DNA of 39,459 nt from assembly GCA_937862815.1 (NCBI GenBank), contig CALMED010000042.1:1-39459 (forward strand), in the 5' to 3' direction. Under the pieces are notes generated by a model. That model was not told where the DNA came from, searched no databases, and worked only from the letters and a program-made list of their open reading frames with translations. Positions 25,461-36,115 of this stretch are shown here, piece after piece. The position numbers and the translations under genes are program-made. Source of the DNA: an uncultured Chitinophagaceae bacterium (GTDB lineage Bacteria; Bacteroidota; Bacteroidia; Chitinophagales; Chitinophagaceae). Position 1 is the stretch's first letter; the number at the start of each line of letters is the position of its first letter.

Positions 25461-27650
25461 ATGAAGCACCGGCTCCTTGCACTCCTGCTGTTGTTTGGCT
25501 CGCAGTATCGCCTGCAGGCTCAGACTTCCCTGCCTCTCGACACAACGCGGGTAGTCATACCCATGAGCCGGGTATTGTGGCATGAAAACCTCGACAAAGA
25601 GCAAAAGCGGACCGATAAGCTCGACGGAAAAATTGATAATTCCCTGCACCTCACCTCCAACGACGACCTTAACCTGCAGGTGACCGATGCATTGCTGCGG
25701 CGGGTGGATGAACTGCAGTTGAAGATTGAGCGGATGCCCGGCGATAACAATTTCAAAATCGGTTACCTGCGCGGGCTGCGGGAACTGCTGCAGGAATACA
25801 ACCAACGGGTGCGCAACCAGAAAGCCGTGGTGCCCCTGGCTCCCCTGCTGCTGGAAGCCTATGAGCAGGGAATGGAGCGCATAGCCGCCGGTGAAAGCCT
25901 TGTCCCGGTTTTTGAACGCCTTCCCTGGCTGGCCGGCGAAGTGCTGGCACCGCTTTTTATACAAAACAAAGACATACAGACACTGCGCGGAATTGTTTAC
26001 CTCAAAAAAACAAGGGAAGTGCCGGCGGCAATTTTACCCGGGCTGCCTGCCTTTGCCGAATCGCCTTTTGTGGACAGCCTTATCTCTGTTGCCGCCGCGA
26101 AACTGCCGCTTGATGTGTATACCTATGCACAGGCGGTGAAGTCGGAGCAGGGCAAGCTGATCCGTGCTTCGCGGGATCTGCGTGTGCAAACGATTGTTAA
26201 ACTGAGTGAGATACCCAACGGCACACTTTTTCTCCCGTTTCTGGATGAGCTGGTAAGCAAACGCCTGACAATAGAAGAAGTGCGCACCATCACTACCAGC
26301 GATCTCAATTATTACCGGCTGCTCGTTAAGACCCAGATCCGCTATCACGAACGGATGGTGCGGGGCGATACCCCGATGCTGGCAACGGCCCTGGCCGATA
26401 TGCTGCAGCGCAAGGCAGCCGACGTGTTTGTGAACGTGATGAATGACCTGCACGACTCGCCCGAAGCCGTCCGGTTCCGGATTGCCGAGCCCCTCACCCC
26501 GCAGGAGATTTACTACCTCATCGTCACCACGGAAGAAATCATCTACACCAGCACCTACACCAATCTCTACAAACGGATGATGGAGCGCACACCCGGCCGC
26601 CGGAGCGACTCCCTGCTGATGGGCGTACAGCTCGACCGCTTCAAGAAGTTCATCAAAATGGCGGCTAATTACAACCGGCTTGACGATTTCCTCAATGCTA
26701 TGCCGCAGCTGCGCAGCAACCAGCTGATGTACGCTTTTGTGAATGGCCTTCAGAAAACCGGTTCCCTCGAAGACGCCGTGGATGTGGCCGACAGTTACGG
26801 CAGCATTCAGAATGCCGGGTTGCGCAACTTCCTGAAGGAAGAAGTGGAACGCAATTATGATCGCAGCCTGGTACAAAACGACCGCCGGGGCCAGGTGATC
26901 TACCAGATTCTTCATACCCTGTTCCGCTCGTCCGAAGACTCCACGATCAACCTGTCTGCAGTATTGGGCATTCCTCCTGTGTACCGGGTGGATTATAACA
27001 CACTCGCCGATGAAAACGGACAGGTAGTACAGCAGGTATTTTTTTACGGCGATGAAGACGGGGTAATTTCGTACCGCAACTTCATGGGCCTGTTCAACAA
27101 CAAGCCCGAGTGGAAAGTGGTTACGGGCAAGGAGTGGGTGACCATCACTTCCACCCAGGGCCGGCCTTATACAATTTATGCCAACCTGCCGCTGGATTAT
27201 ACGAAGGACCTCGATCAGAAAGCACAGGAAAATCTCATTGCCTTTCTTACGGCCAACAACATCAACCCCACTATCGTGGTGCACCGGGGTCACAGTTATC
27301 ACCTCAAGTACACCATCCGGCAGATGATGCCCTCCTCCCGCATTGTGATGCTGGGTTCCTGCGGCGGCTATCAGAACCTGGCCAAAATTCTCAACGTCAA
27401 CGACGATGCCCACATCATCTCCACCAAGCAGGTGGGCAGTTACTCGGTGAACGAACCCATCCTGCGCTCCCTCAACGAAACCATCCGCAGCGGACGGAAC
27501 ATCGAATGGATTCCGATGTGGCAGCAGATCACCAATGCCGTGAAGACCGACCCGAAGGCCAATGAGCTTATCAAGGACTATGTGCCCCCGCATAAGAACC
27601 TCGGGGCCCTCTTCATCAAGGCCTACCGCCGCACGGCCGGCGAGATCTGA
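25461..27650 (+). CDS. Large exported protein with possible caspase-like C-terminal domain
   Basis: A 729-residue protein with a signal peptide (residues 1-20, ending RLQAQ). Residues ~40-540 are mostly helical and charged, with no recognised family. The C-terminal ~150 residues alternate strands and helices: INPTIVVHRGHSYHLKYTI (His611 after Gly610) and, 23 residues on, RIVMLGSCGGYQNL (Cys634). A hydrophobic strand ending Gly-His, then a strand ending small-residue-Cys-Gly, is the catalytic layout of clan CD cysteine peptidases (caspases, gingipains, CHAT). The His-Cys distance is short for that clan, so a degenerate or non-proteolytic fold is possible. It is divergent from the two-component operon and 41 bp before the DUF5690 gene. 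Function unknown. Confidence 0.85.
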   Translation: MKHRLLALLLLFGSQYRLQAQTSLPLDTTRVVIPMSRVLWHENLDKEQKRTDKLDGKIDNSLHLTSNDDLNLQVTDALLRRVDELQLKIERMPGDNNFKIGYLRGLRELLQEYNQRVRNQKAVVPLAPLLLEAYEQGMERIAAGESLVPVFERLPWLAGEVLAPLFIQNKDIQTLRGIVYLKKTREVPAAILPGLPAFAESPFVDSLISVAAAKLPLDVYTYAQAVKSEQGKLIRASRDLRVQTIVKLSEIPNGTLFLPFLDELVSKRLTIEEVRTITTSDLNYYRLLVKTQIRYHERMVRGDTPMLATALADMLQRKAADVFVNVMNDLHDSPEAVRFRIAEPLTPQEIYYLIVTTEEIIYTSTYTNLYKRMMERTPGRRSDSLLMGVQLDRFKKFIKMAANYNRLDDFLNAMPQLRSNQLMYAFVNGLQKTGSLEDAVDVADSYGSIQNAGLRNFLKEEVERNYDRSLVQNDRRGQVIYQILHTLFRSSEDSTINLSAVLGIPPVYRVDYNTLADENGQVVQQVFFYGDEDGVISYRNFMGLFNNKPEWKVVTGKEWVTITSTQGRPYTIYANLPLDYTKDLDQKAQENLIAFLTANNINPTIVVHRGHSYHLKYTIRQMMPSSRIVMLGSCGGYQNLAKILNVNDDAHIISTKQVGSYSVNEPILRSLNETIRSGRNIEWIPMWQQITNAVKTDPKANELIKDYVPPHKNLGALFIKAYRRTAGEI

Positions 27651-27691
27651 GCGCCGCTCCGTATCGGGAATTCCGTTATCTTACCGCTGCT

Positions 27692-28984
27692 TTGAACCTA
27701 GCGTCACCATCCGGCAAAGGAAGGAGCAGCACCGCCCGGCTGGCCGGTATTGTACAACTGGCTGTGGTGGCTTTCTTTACCTATGCTTCCATCTTTGCTT
27801 TTCGTAAACCATTCACCGTTGCCTTGTTTGAGGGTTCCGGTGTTGGGGGCATGTCGTACCAGACCCTCCTCATCGTAAGCCAGGTGGTGGGGTATATGCT
27901 GAGTAAGTTTTACGGAATCCGCTTCATCGCCGAACTGGGACGCATCGGCCGCTGGCGTACCAGTCTGTACCTGCTCCTCACCGCCTGGGTCAGCCTCCTG
28001 CTCTTTGCCTTGCTGCCAGCTCCCTGGGGTGCCCTGTGCATGTTGCTGAACGGGTTCGTGCTCGGTTTCATGTGGGGCATCGTGTTCAGTTATGTGGAAG
28101 GCCGGAGGGCCACCGATTTCCTGGGCGTGGTGCTGGCCGTCAGTTTCATCTTTGCCGGAGGCTTCAGCCGCTCGGTGGGCAAATGGGTAATGGAGTACGG
28201 CGGGGTGAATGAATACTGGATGCCATTCGCAACGGCGTCCCTGTTTGCCGGTCCGTTGCTACTCTTTTATTACTTTCTTGAGCGTACGCCGGAGCCCGAT
28301 GCGGCCGACCGGGCCGCCCGTACCATCCGGCAACCCATGCGCCGGCAGGAACGAATGGCTTTCCTCCGCGAATTTGGCGGCGGCGTTATCACGTTTGTAC
28401 TCATTTACCTGCTGCTCACCATCCTGCGGGACCTGCGGGACAATTACATGGCCAATATGTGGAAGGAGCTGGGCTACGGTGCACAAAGCGCTGTGTTTGC
28501 CCGCACCGAAACCATTACCAGCCTGGTGGTGCTGGCGCTCATTGGTACCCTGGTGCTGGTGCGCAGCAACATCCATGCTTTCCGGCTCATACACCTGCTC
28601 TTGCTGCTGGGCTTTGCGCTTGCCGGGGGCTGTTCATTCCTGTTTCGCCAGGGTCTTGTACCGGGCATGGTATGGATGCAGCTGAGCGGGCTGGGTCTTT
28701 ACCTCTCCTACGTTTTATTCAACAGCGTTTATTTTGAACGCCTGCTGGCCACCTTCCGCATAGCCGGCAATGTAGGTTTCCTGATCTACATCGCCGACGC
28801 CTGGGGCTACCTGGGCAGCATCAGCATCATGTTGGGCAAAGAGTGGCTGCGGGTATCGCAAGGTTGGGTACCCTTTTACGCAGAACTGGCACAGTACCTC
28901 TGCCTGGCCGGCGTACTGTTGACGGCCTGTTCCTTTTTTTATTTCCGGCACAAGTACCGGAAAGCGAATGACAACCGCTTCTGA
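27692..28984 (+). CDS. DUF5690 family multi-pass membrane protein (MFS-like)
   Basis: A 430-residue polytopic protein with about twelve membrane helices and an MFS-like two-half layout around a central charged loop (ERTPEPDAADRAARTIRQPM). Family blocks include FFTYASIFAFRKPFTVALFEG at the N-terminus, VVGYMLSKFYGIRFIAELGR and LRDLRDNYMANMWKELGY. These match the DUF5690 family, common in Bacteroidota and uncharacterised, presumably transporters. No ATG is available upstream of the conserved region; the frame begins with TTG at 27692, so the start is uncertain by a few codons. It follows the large exported protein by 41 bp and may be transcribed with it. Confidence 0.88.
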   Translation: MNLASPSGKGRSSTARLAGIVQLAVVAFFTYASIFAFRKPFTVALFEGSGVGGMSYQTLLIVSQVVGYMLSKFYGIRFIAELGRIGRWRTSLYLLLTAWVSLLLFALLPAPWGALCMLLNGFVLGFMWGIVFSYVEGRRATDFLGVVLAVSFIFAGGFSRSVGKWVMEYGGVNEYWMPFATASLFAGPLLLFYYFLERTPEPDAADRAARTIRQPMRRQERMAFLREFGGGVITFVLIYLLLTILRDLRDNYMANMWKELGYGAQSAVFARTETITSLVVLALIGTLVLVRSNIHAFRLIHLLLLLGFALAGGCSFLFRQGLVPGMVWMQLSGLGLYLSYVLFNSVYFERLLATFRIAGNVGFLIYIADAWGYLGSISIMLGKEWLRVSQGWVPFYAELAQYLCLAGVLLTACSFFYFRHKYRKANDNRF

Positions 28985-29090
28985 ACCTTCCGGGGCTCCG
29001 TTTATCCCTGCTGCTATCCGCTTACAGGCTGCTGATGGAGCAGCGGTTCGGATGAATTACCTTTACCCGGTTTTATACCCATCCTGATTT

Positions 29091-30869
29091 GTGCAGCAAA
29101 AAAAGCAATTCTTTAATGTTGGTTTACTGAAGCGGGTGCTGGCCTACGCTCAACCGTACCGGCAACGCTATTACGGGTCCATCTTTTTGTCCATCCTTCT
29201 CGCGGTGATGGCACCGGTACGACCGTGGCTTATCAACATTACGGTGAACGATTACATCCAGCACCAGCTGGTGGAGATGCTGGTGCGGATCACCCTCTTC
29301 CAGATTGCATTCATTGTAGTGGAAACGGTCCTGCGTTTTTTCTTTTCCTACTACACCGCCTGGCTGGGCCAGCAGGTGGTGCGGGACCTGCGGGTACAGG
29401 TGTTCGACAAGATCCTGCACCTCAACCTGCGCCAGTTCGACCGAACGCCCATCGGCACCCTTACTACCCGCACGGTGAACGATATTGAAACCATCAGCGA
29501 CATCTTTGCAGAGGGGTTCATCCCCATCTTGGCCGACCTGCTGACCATTGTGGCCGTGCTGTTTACCATGTTTTACCTCAACTGGCAACTTACGCTGGTG
29601 TGCCTGATTCCTTTCCCGCTGCTGATACTGGGCACCTATTACTTTAAAGAAAGCGTGAATAAGTCGTTCCAGCGGGTGCGCAATGCCGTGGCGGCCCTCA
29701 ATGCCTTTGTGCAGGAGCACATCCAGGGGATGCAGGTGGTGCAGGCCTTTGCGGCGGAGGACAAGGAATTTGCCCGGTTCCGGGAGATCAACAAGGAGCA
29801 CCGCAATGCCAACATCCGCGCCATTTTCGCTTACTCGGTGTTCTTCCCTTTTGTGGAAATCATCCTGGCGGTATGCCTGGGCCTGCTGGTGTGGTACGGA
29901 GCCGGGCAGGCGCTGGCTGGTTCCGCCGAAGCCGGTAAGAAGCTGGCCGGTGATGTGATGGCCTTCATCCTGCTGCTCAACATGTTGTTCCGCCCGCTGC
30001 GGTTCATAGCCGATAAATTCAATGTACTGCAGATGGGCATGGTGGCCAGTGAGCGGGTGTTTGGAGTGCTGGACAACAACGATTCCCTGCAGCCGCCTCC
30101 CGGTGGCTACCTGCCGGAAGCCCGGATCGGGGAGGGGTATATCCGTTTCGACCGGGTATGGTTTGCCTATAAAGAAGAACAATGGGTGCTGAAAGACCTT
30201 TCCTTCGAGGTGAAACCCGGTGAAACGGTAGCGCTGGTGGGACATACCGGCAGCGGCAAAACCTCCATCATCAGCCTCCTGAACCGGCTGTACTGCATCC
30301 GGAAAGGAAGTATTACCATCGACGGGATACCGGTGGATGCCTTTCCGCCCGACCTGCTCCGGAGCCGCATCGGAATAGTTTTGCAGGATGTGTTTCTCTT
30401 TTCCGGCAGCATCTATGAAAATGTTACCCTCCGCAATCCCGCCATTTCCCTGGAACGGGTGGAGGAGGCGGCGCGGTTGATCGGTTTGCATGATTTTATA
30501 CAACGACTGCCGGGGGGGTACCATTATAATGTACTGGAACGCGGCGCCACCCTGTCGCAGGGGCAGCGCCAGTTGCTCAGTTTTATCCGGGCCCTCCTCT
30601 ACGATCCGGCCATCCTGGTGCTGGACGAAGCCACTTCAGCGGTGGATACGGAATCGGAACAGCTGATCCAGCACGCCATTGATACCCTTATCAAAGGGCG
30701 CACTTCCATTATCATCGCCCACCGGCTCTCCACCATCCGCAAGGCGCATAAAATTGTTGTGCTGAACAAGGGAGAAATCGTTGAGAGCGGTACCCACGAC
30801 GAATTAATAGAACGTGGCGGGGCCTATGCCAGGCTCCACGATCTGCAGTTTGCCGGATCGGAAAGCTGA
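29091..30869 (+). CDS. ABC exporter, fused membrane and ATPase domains
   Basis: A 592-residue half-transporter of the MsbA/multidrug type that would act as a homodimer in the inner membrane. Six membrane helices (residues ~15-320) with FDRTPIGTLTTRTVNDIETI as coupling region precede the nucleotide-binding domain. Walker A is GHTGSGKTS (Lys390), the signature is LSQGQRQ, Walker B is ILVLDEATS and the switch His lies in IIAHRLST. The start is GTG at 29091. Lipid A flippases, peptide and drug exporters share this form, and the sequence does not decide between them. It is separated from DUF5690 by 106 bp with no recognised promoter. Confidence 0.92.
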   Translation: MQQKKQFFNVGLLKRVLAYAQPYRQRYYGSIFLSILLAVMAPVRPWLINITVNDYIQHQLVEMLVRITLFQIAFIVVETVLRFFFSYYTAWLGQQVVRDLRVQVFDKILHLNLRQFDRTPIGTLTTRTVNDIETISDIFAEGFIPILADLLTIVAVLFTMFYLNWQLTLVCLIPFPLLILGTYYFKESVNKSFQRVRNAVAALNAFVQEHIQGMQVVQAFAAEDKEFARFREINKEHRNANIRAIFAYSVFFPFVEIILAVCLGLLVWYGAGQALAGSAEAGKKLAGDVMAFILLLNMLFRPLRFIADKFNVLQMGMVASERVFGVLDNNDSLQPPPGGYLPEARIGEGYIRFDRVWFAYKEEQWVLKDLSFEVKPGETVALVGHTGSGKTSIISLLNRLYCIRKGSITIDGIPVDAFPPDLLRSRIGIVLQDVFLFSGSIYENVTLRNPAISLERVEEAARLIGLHDFIQRLPGGYHYNVLERGATLSQGQRQLLSFIRALLYDPAILVLDEATSAVDTESEQLIQHAIDTLIKGRTSIIIAHRLSTIRKAHKIVVLNKGEIVESGTHDELIERGGAYARLHDLQFAGSES

Positions 30870-31000
30870 CCGGCTGCTACACAGGATTCTATGACCCAAT
30901 GCCCCGGTTCCGTAAATAGACTTTTCCTGCTGCCTGGCCTGCGACGGGATCCGGTAACTTTTTTTCTTTCCCCTGCTCCGCTATTTCACCCGCACCTCCT

Positions 31001-31008
31001 TATCTTTG
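31001..31008 (+). promoter_or_regulatory. -7 element of the ATP synthase operon
   Basis: TATCTTTG is a perfect TAnnTTTG, 20 bp before the atpB ATG at 31029, predicting a leader of about 15 nt. It also argues against the longer in-frame start at 30891. The -33 element is not evident. Confidence 0.55.
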
Positions 31009-31028
31009 CGCCAAATTTCGAAGAAGTG

Positions 31029-32388
<1,360 letters not shown>

Positions 32389-32408
32389 ACAGCCCCGCAC
32401 GTAAAAAC

Positions 32409-32447
32409 ATTCCTGCATCCAAAGCACAGGGCGGCGGATGCAGGAAT
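32409..32447 (+). other. Strong hairpin between atpE and atpF
   Basis: ATTCCTGCATCC (32409-32420) and GGATGCAGGAAT (32436-32447) are perfect 12-bp inverted repeats with a 15-nt loop. No T-run follows, so most transcription should pass through. Its place directly after atpE, whose product is needed in about tenfold excess, suggests an mRNA-stabilising or processing role. Confidence 0.65.
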
Positions 32448-32478
32448 TCTTCGAACCAAACGGAATAAAAATATAACT

Positions 32479-32973
32479 ATGGATTTGTTATTACCGAAGC
32501 TGGGCTTGTTTGTATGGAACCTTGTTGCCTTCCTCGTGGTGCTCTACATCCTGAAGAAGTTTGCCTGGAAGCCCATTCTCAACGCACTGAACGAGCGCGA
32601 GAAAGGAATTGCCGACTCGCTTGAAACGGCTGCCCGCGTGAAGAGTGAGATGGCCCAACTGAAAAATGAAAACGAAGCCCTGATGGCCAAGGCCCGTGAA
32701 GAACGTGCCCAACTGCTCAAGGAGGCCCGTGAAACCCGCGACAAAATTGTAAGCGAAGCCAAGGAGCAGGCAAAAGCCGAAGCCAACAAGATCATTCTGG
32801 ATGCGCAGGCGGCTATTAACCAGCAGAAGATGGCGGCTCTTACCGAAGTGAAGAACCAGGTGGGCAACCTTGTGATTGAAGTGAGTGAAAAAGTGCTGCG
32901 CCGGGAACTTTCCGACAAAGCTGAACAGGAGCGTTACATCAGCCAGCTGGCCACCGAAGTGAAACTGAATTAA
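32479..32973 (+). CDS. atpF: ATP synthase F0 subunit b
   Basis: Subunit b is the peripheral stalk. The 164-residue product has one N-terminal membrane helix (residues ~8-26, LGLFVWNLVAFLVVLYILKK) and then the highly charged Ala/Lys/Glu-rich coiled coil typical of the family. WKPILNALNEREKGIADSLE forms the conserved junction after the membrane helix. Length and position between atpE and atpH are standard. Confidence 0.95.
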   Translation: MDLLLPKLGLFVWNLVAFLVVLYILKKFAWKPILNALNEREKGIADSLETAARVKSEMAQLKNENEALMAKAREERAQLLKEARETRDKIVSEAKEQAKAEANKIILDAQAAINQQKMAALTEVKNQVGNLVIEVSEKVLRRELSDKAEQERYISQLATEVKLN

Positions 32974-33009
32974 ACAGATTCTACCGGTTCGCCGGAAAAG
33001 TAATACAAT

Positions 33010-33573
33010 ATGCAAAATCCCCGTCTTGCAGGCCGCTACGCCAAATCCCTGGTGATGCTCGCACAGGAGCAGCATGCGCTGGATGCCGTGCACCAGGATA
33101 TGAAGTACCTGGCGGAGGTATGCCGCCAGAGCCGTGAATTCACGAACGTACTCCGCAGTCCGGTGATCAAGGGCGATAAAAAAGAGGCAATTGTAGCACA
33201 GGTTATAAACAGCCACGTGGGCAAACTCACCTCTGCCTTTATTCACCTGCTGATCCAGAAAGGCCGCGAAAGCAACCTGCCGGAAATTGCACGGGCCTTC
33301 ATTGAACAGTACAATGAAATCATGGGCATCCACCGTGTGAAGCTTACAACCGCTTTTCCTGCCAGCGAAGAGCTGAAAACAGCTATCGTGAATAAGGTGA
33401 AGGCCGATACCCCGCTTCGTACCATTGAGCTGGAAAACGAAGTGAATGAAGCGCTCATCGGCGGATACCAGCTGGAATACAATGGTAATCTCGTGGATGC
33501 AAGCATTGCCCGGGATCTGCGTGACATCCGGAAGCAGTTTCAGACCAATGTGTATATACCAGATATCCGATAA
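33010..33573 (+). CDS. atpH: ATP synthase F1 subunit delta
   Basis: Delta links the b-stalk to the top of the F1 head. The 187-residue protein has the N-terminal six-helix bundle starting NPRLAGRYAKSLVMLAQEQ. The conserved C-terminal block GGYQLEYNGNLVDASIARDL corresponds to the family's GGxxxxxGxxxxDxSxxxxL. It starts at the ATG 36 bp after atpF and is followed by atpA after 49 bp. Confidence 0.94.
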   Translation: MQNPRLAGRYAKSLVMLAQEQHALDAVHQDMKYLAEVCRQSREFTNVLRSPVIKGDKKEAIVAQVINSHVGKLTSAFIHLLIQKGRESNLPEIARAFIEQYNEIMGIHRVKLTTAFPASEELKTAIVNKVKADTPLRTIELENEVNEALIGGYQLEYNGNLVDASIARDLRDIRKQFQTNVYIPDIR

Positions 33574-33622
33574 ATCTTTCTTAACAAGCCTTGCCTGCCA
33601 GGTAAGGGTAAAATAAACGGCT

Positions 33623-35203
33623 ATGCCAGAAATTAAACCAGATGAAATTTCAGCGATACTTCGCCAGCAATTGAGCAATTTTAATGTTGGTGCTGATTTG
33701 GAAGAAGTAGGTACCGTGCTCCAGGTGGGTGACGGTATTGCCCGTGTATATGGACTGAACAACGTTCGCTATGGTGAACTGGTGGAGTTTGAAAACGGTG
33801 TTCGCGCCATTGCGTTGAACCTGGAAGAGGACAACGTGGGTGTGGTACTGATGGGTGAGGGGACCGACATTAAGGAAGGTTCCAAAGTACACCGTACCAG
33901 CCAGATCGCATCCATCAGGGTGGGCGAAGGCATGGTGGGACGCGTGATTGACGTACTGGGTCAGCCCATTGATGGCAAGGGTCCCATTACAGGCGAACTC
34001 TATGAGATGCCTCTGGAGCGTAAAGCCCCGGGCGTTATCTTCCGTGAGCCGGTGAAGGAACCGTTGCAGACCGGTATCAAGGCCATTGACGCCATGATTC
34101 CCATTGGCCGTGGCCAGCGGGAGCTGATCATCGGCGACCGCCAGACCGGCAAGACCGCCATTGCCATTGACACCATCATCAACCAGAAAGAGTTTTTTGA
34201 AGCCGGCAAGCCGGTGTATTGCATTTATGTTGCCATTGGCCAGAAAGCATCCACCATTGCCGGTGTGATGAAAACCCTGGAAGACAACGGCGCCATGCAG
34301 TACACCACCATCGTGGCTGCTTCCGCAGCCGACCCGGCTCCCCAGCAGTTTTTTGCGCCTTATGCCGGTGCTGCTATCGGGGAGTTTTTCCGAGATACCG
34401 GCCGCCCGGCCCTGATCATCTACGATGATCTTTCCAAGCAGGCCGTGGCTTACCGCGAAGTATCGCTGTTGCTGCGCCGTCCGCCCGGACGGGAAGCCTA
34501 TCCCGGTGACGTATTCTACCTGCACAGCCGTTTGCTGGAGCGCGCTGCCAAGGTAATTGGCGATGATAATGTGGCTAAGAACATGAACGATGTGCCCGAC
34601 AGCATCAAACACCTGGTGAAAGGGGGCGGATCGCTTACGGCCCTTCCCATCATCGAAACACAGGCAGGCGACGTATCGGCCTACATTCCCACCAACGTAA
34701 TTTCTATTACCGATGGCCAAATCTTCCTGGAAGGTAACCTGTTTAACGCCGGTATCCGTCCCGCCATCAACGTGGGTATCTCGGTTAGCCGCGTGGGTGG
34801 TAACGCCCAGATCAAATCCATGAAGAAAGTGGCAGGCACACTCAAACTTGACCAGGCCCTGTACCGCGAACTGGAGGCCTTCTCCAAATTCGGCGGCGAC
34901 ATGGACGCAGCTACCAAAGCGGTAATTGACAAGGGCAGCCGCAACGTGGAAATCCTGAAGCAGCCCCAGTATACGCCCTACAGCGTGGAAAAGCAGGTAG
35001 CCATCATCTACCTGGGTACCAATGGCCTGCTGAATGAAATTCCGGTGAAGCGGGTGAAGGAGTTTGAAGAACATTTCCTCCAGGAGATGGAAACCCGGAT
35101 GCCCGACCTGCTGAGCGAGTTCAAAAAAGGAGCCCTGCCTGAAGAAGGATTGAAGAAAATGGTGGAAATGGCCAAAGGCCTGGTGCCCCAATACAAAGCA
35201 TAA
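33623..35203 (+). CDS. atpA: ATP synthase F1 subunit alpha
   Basis: Alpha forms the non-catalytic sites of the F1 hexamer. The 526-residue protein has family length and motifs: P-loop [11 protein letters not shown] (Lys177), the arginine-finger region [11 protein letters not shown], and [20 protein letters not shown]. It is the last ATP synthase gene seen. The usual next gene, atpG, is missing: an inverted-repeat element begins 22 bp after the stop and is followed by an unrelated acetyltransferase on the other strand. atpG, atpD and atpC must lie elsewhere. Confidence 0.96.
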   Translation: MPEIKPDEISAILRQQLSNFNVGADLEEVGTVLQVGDGIARVYGLNNVRYGELVEFENGVRAIALNLEEDNVGVVLMGEGTDIKEGSKVHRTSQIASIRVGEGMVGRVIDVLGQPIDGKGPITGELYEMPLERKAPGVIFREPVKEPLQTGIKAIDAMIPIGRGQRELIIGDRQTGKTAIAIDTIINQKEFFEAGKPVYCIYVAIGQKASTIAGVMKTLEDNGAMQYTTIVAASAADPAPQQFFAPYAGAAIGEFFRDTGRPALIIYDDLSKQAVAYREVSLLLRRPPGREAYPGDVFYLHSRLLERAAKVIGDDNVAKNMNDVPDSIKHLVKGGGSLTALPIIETQAGDVSAYIPTNVISITDGQIFLEGNLFNAGIRPAINVGISVSRVGGNAQIKSMKKVAGTLKLDQALYRELEAFSKFGGDMDAATKAVIDKGSRNVEILKQPQYTPYSVEKQVAIIYLGTNGLLNEIPVKRVKEFEEHFLQEMETRMPDLLSEFKKGALPEEGLKKMVEMAKGLVPQYKA

Positions 35204-35225
35204 GGCTTAGTCAACGATAAATGGA

Positions 35226-35366
35226 GAGGCTGTCTCAAAAAGTAAAAGAGGTTCACGCACCGTTCGCAAAGAAAACAATGTTCGCTGAGTAAGCGTTTCG
35301 GATTCAATCTTTGTTTCTTTGTCTTCTTAGCCGCTTTGTGTGAAAGAACCCTTTTGAGACAGCTTC
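35226..35366. mobile_element. MITE-like element with terminal inverted repeats
   Basis: A 141-bp segment bounded by GAGGCTGTCTCAAAA (35226-35240) and TTTTGAGACAGCTTC (35352-35366), which match at 14 of 15 positions as inverted repeats. It contains no coding frame; the interior is rich in CTTTG and AAAGA words. Ends of the form GGCTGTCTCAAAA occur on Bacteroidota insertion sequences, so this may be a non-autonomous derivative. No clear target-site duplication was found. The right arm runs into TTTTTATTT, so the structure may also terminate transcription after atpA. Confidence 0.5.
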
Positions 35367-35369
35367 TTT

Positions 35370-35801
35370 TTATTTGAGCATTTTGTACATGCGGTAATGA
35401 GGGATCGTTACTTCGAGGAATTCCGGCCCTTCGGCCTGGTACCCCTGTTTTTCGTAGAAGCCCATGGCAGCCTTACGGGCGTGCATCACCAGTTTGCGGA
35501 AGCCCCTGTCGCGGGCGATGTTTTCGGCAAAATTCATCAGGGAGGCGCCCACACCTTTGCCCTGGATGTTGTTTTGCACAGCCATCTGCCTCAGCCGCAC
35601 CGTTTCACCATCCACACGGGTGAGCATGCAGCAGCCCAGGATATCATCATCTTCAAAAGCGGCTACCAGGATGTCTTCTTTTTCTTTTGCCAGTTCTTCT
35701 TCGGTAAAGGAAAGCCCCAACGGTTTGCGCAGGATGTCGAAGCGTAGCTGAACCATTTTCCGGTATTCATTGCTTCCGTGTTGAATCTCTTTTAAAGCCA
35801 T
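35370..35801 (-). CDS. GNAT-family N-acetyltransferase
   Basis: A 143-residue single-domain acetyl-CoA-dependent acetyltransferase. The pyrophosphate-binding motif A is QNNIQGKGVGASLMNFAE, preceded by the strand VRLRQMAV, and the C-terminal motif B is GFYEKQGYQAEGPEF. The N-terminal segment YRKMVQLRFDILRKPLGLSF resembles ElaA/YjcF-type members. Substrate unknown. The start at 35801 (MALKEIQHG) is preferred over an upstream extension with non-family residues. The gene ends 4 bp from the inverted-repeat element. Confidence 0.87.
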   Translation of the reverse strand: MALKEIQHGSNEYRKMVQLRFDILRKPLGLSFTEEELAKEKEDILVAAFEDDDILGCCMLTRVDGETVRLRQMAVQNNIQGKGVGASLMNFAENIARDRGFRKLVMHARKAAMGFYEKQGYQAEGPEFLEVTIPHYRMYKMLK

Positions 35802-36060
35802 AGACGTAGAAGGTGGTTGACAAGATACATTATTTTGCGATTGATTGCACAATTGCCCTTGCTGCCCTGAGGTGGTTTTAAGTGCCGGAACAACTACCGG
35901 GAATAAGGTGCTTTTTTCTTACAGAAAAGCCGGCGGTCCGCACAAATTCAGGCACCGGTTTTGCCGGGCTAAACCGTAAGTAATGCGCTGACTAACAGGT
36001 TTTTGCAATCTGAAGCCGGAATTGCATCCTTCCGGGTTTTACTCTTTTTTGGTTGAACCC
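35802..36060. other. Intergenic region between GNAT gene and acpP promoter
   Basis: A 259-bp stretch without a convincing gene between divergently arranged genes. It has a few short GC-rich inverted words around 35930-35975 (GCCGG and CCGG repeats) but no strong hairpin with T-run, and no clear -7 box for the minus-strand gene. Nothing else was recognised. Confidence 0.4.
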
Positions 36061-36089
36061 TTGCTAATTGATTAAAAACTCTATTTTTG
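36061..36089 (+). promoter_or_regulatory. Promoter of acpP
   Basis: TTG at 36061-36063 and TATTTTTG at 36082-36089 are separated by 18 bp, a near-ideal Bacteroidota promoter. The predicted start near 36095 gives a leader of about 20 nt before the acpP ATG. Confidence 0.7.
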
Positions 36090-36115
36090 CAACCTGTAAC
36101 CAAACTTATACGACA

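Noticed and set aside
30891..31028. Upstream extension of atpB
   Set aside because: The extra 46 residues are Pro/Leu/Phe-rich without family similarity, and a perfect -7 promoter element lies inside this stretch.
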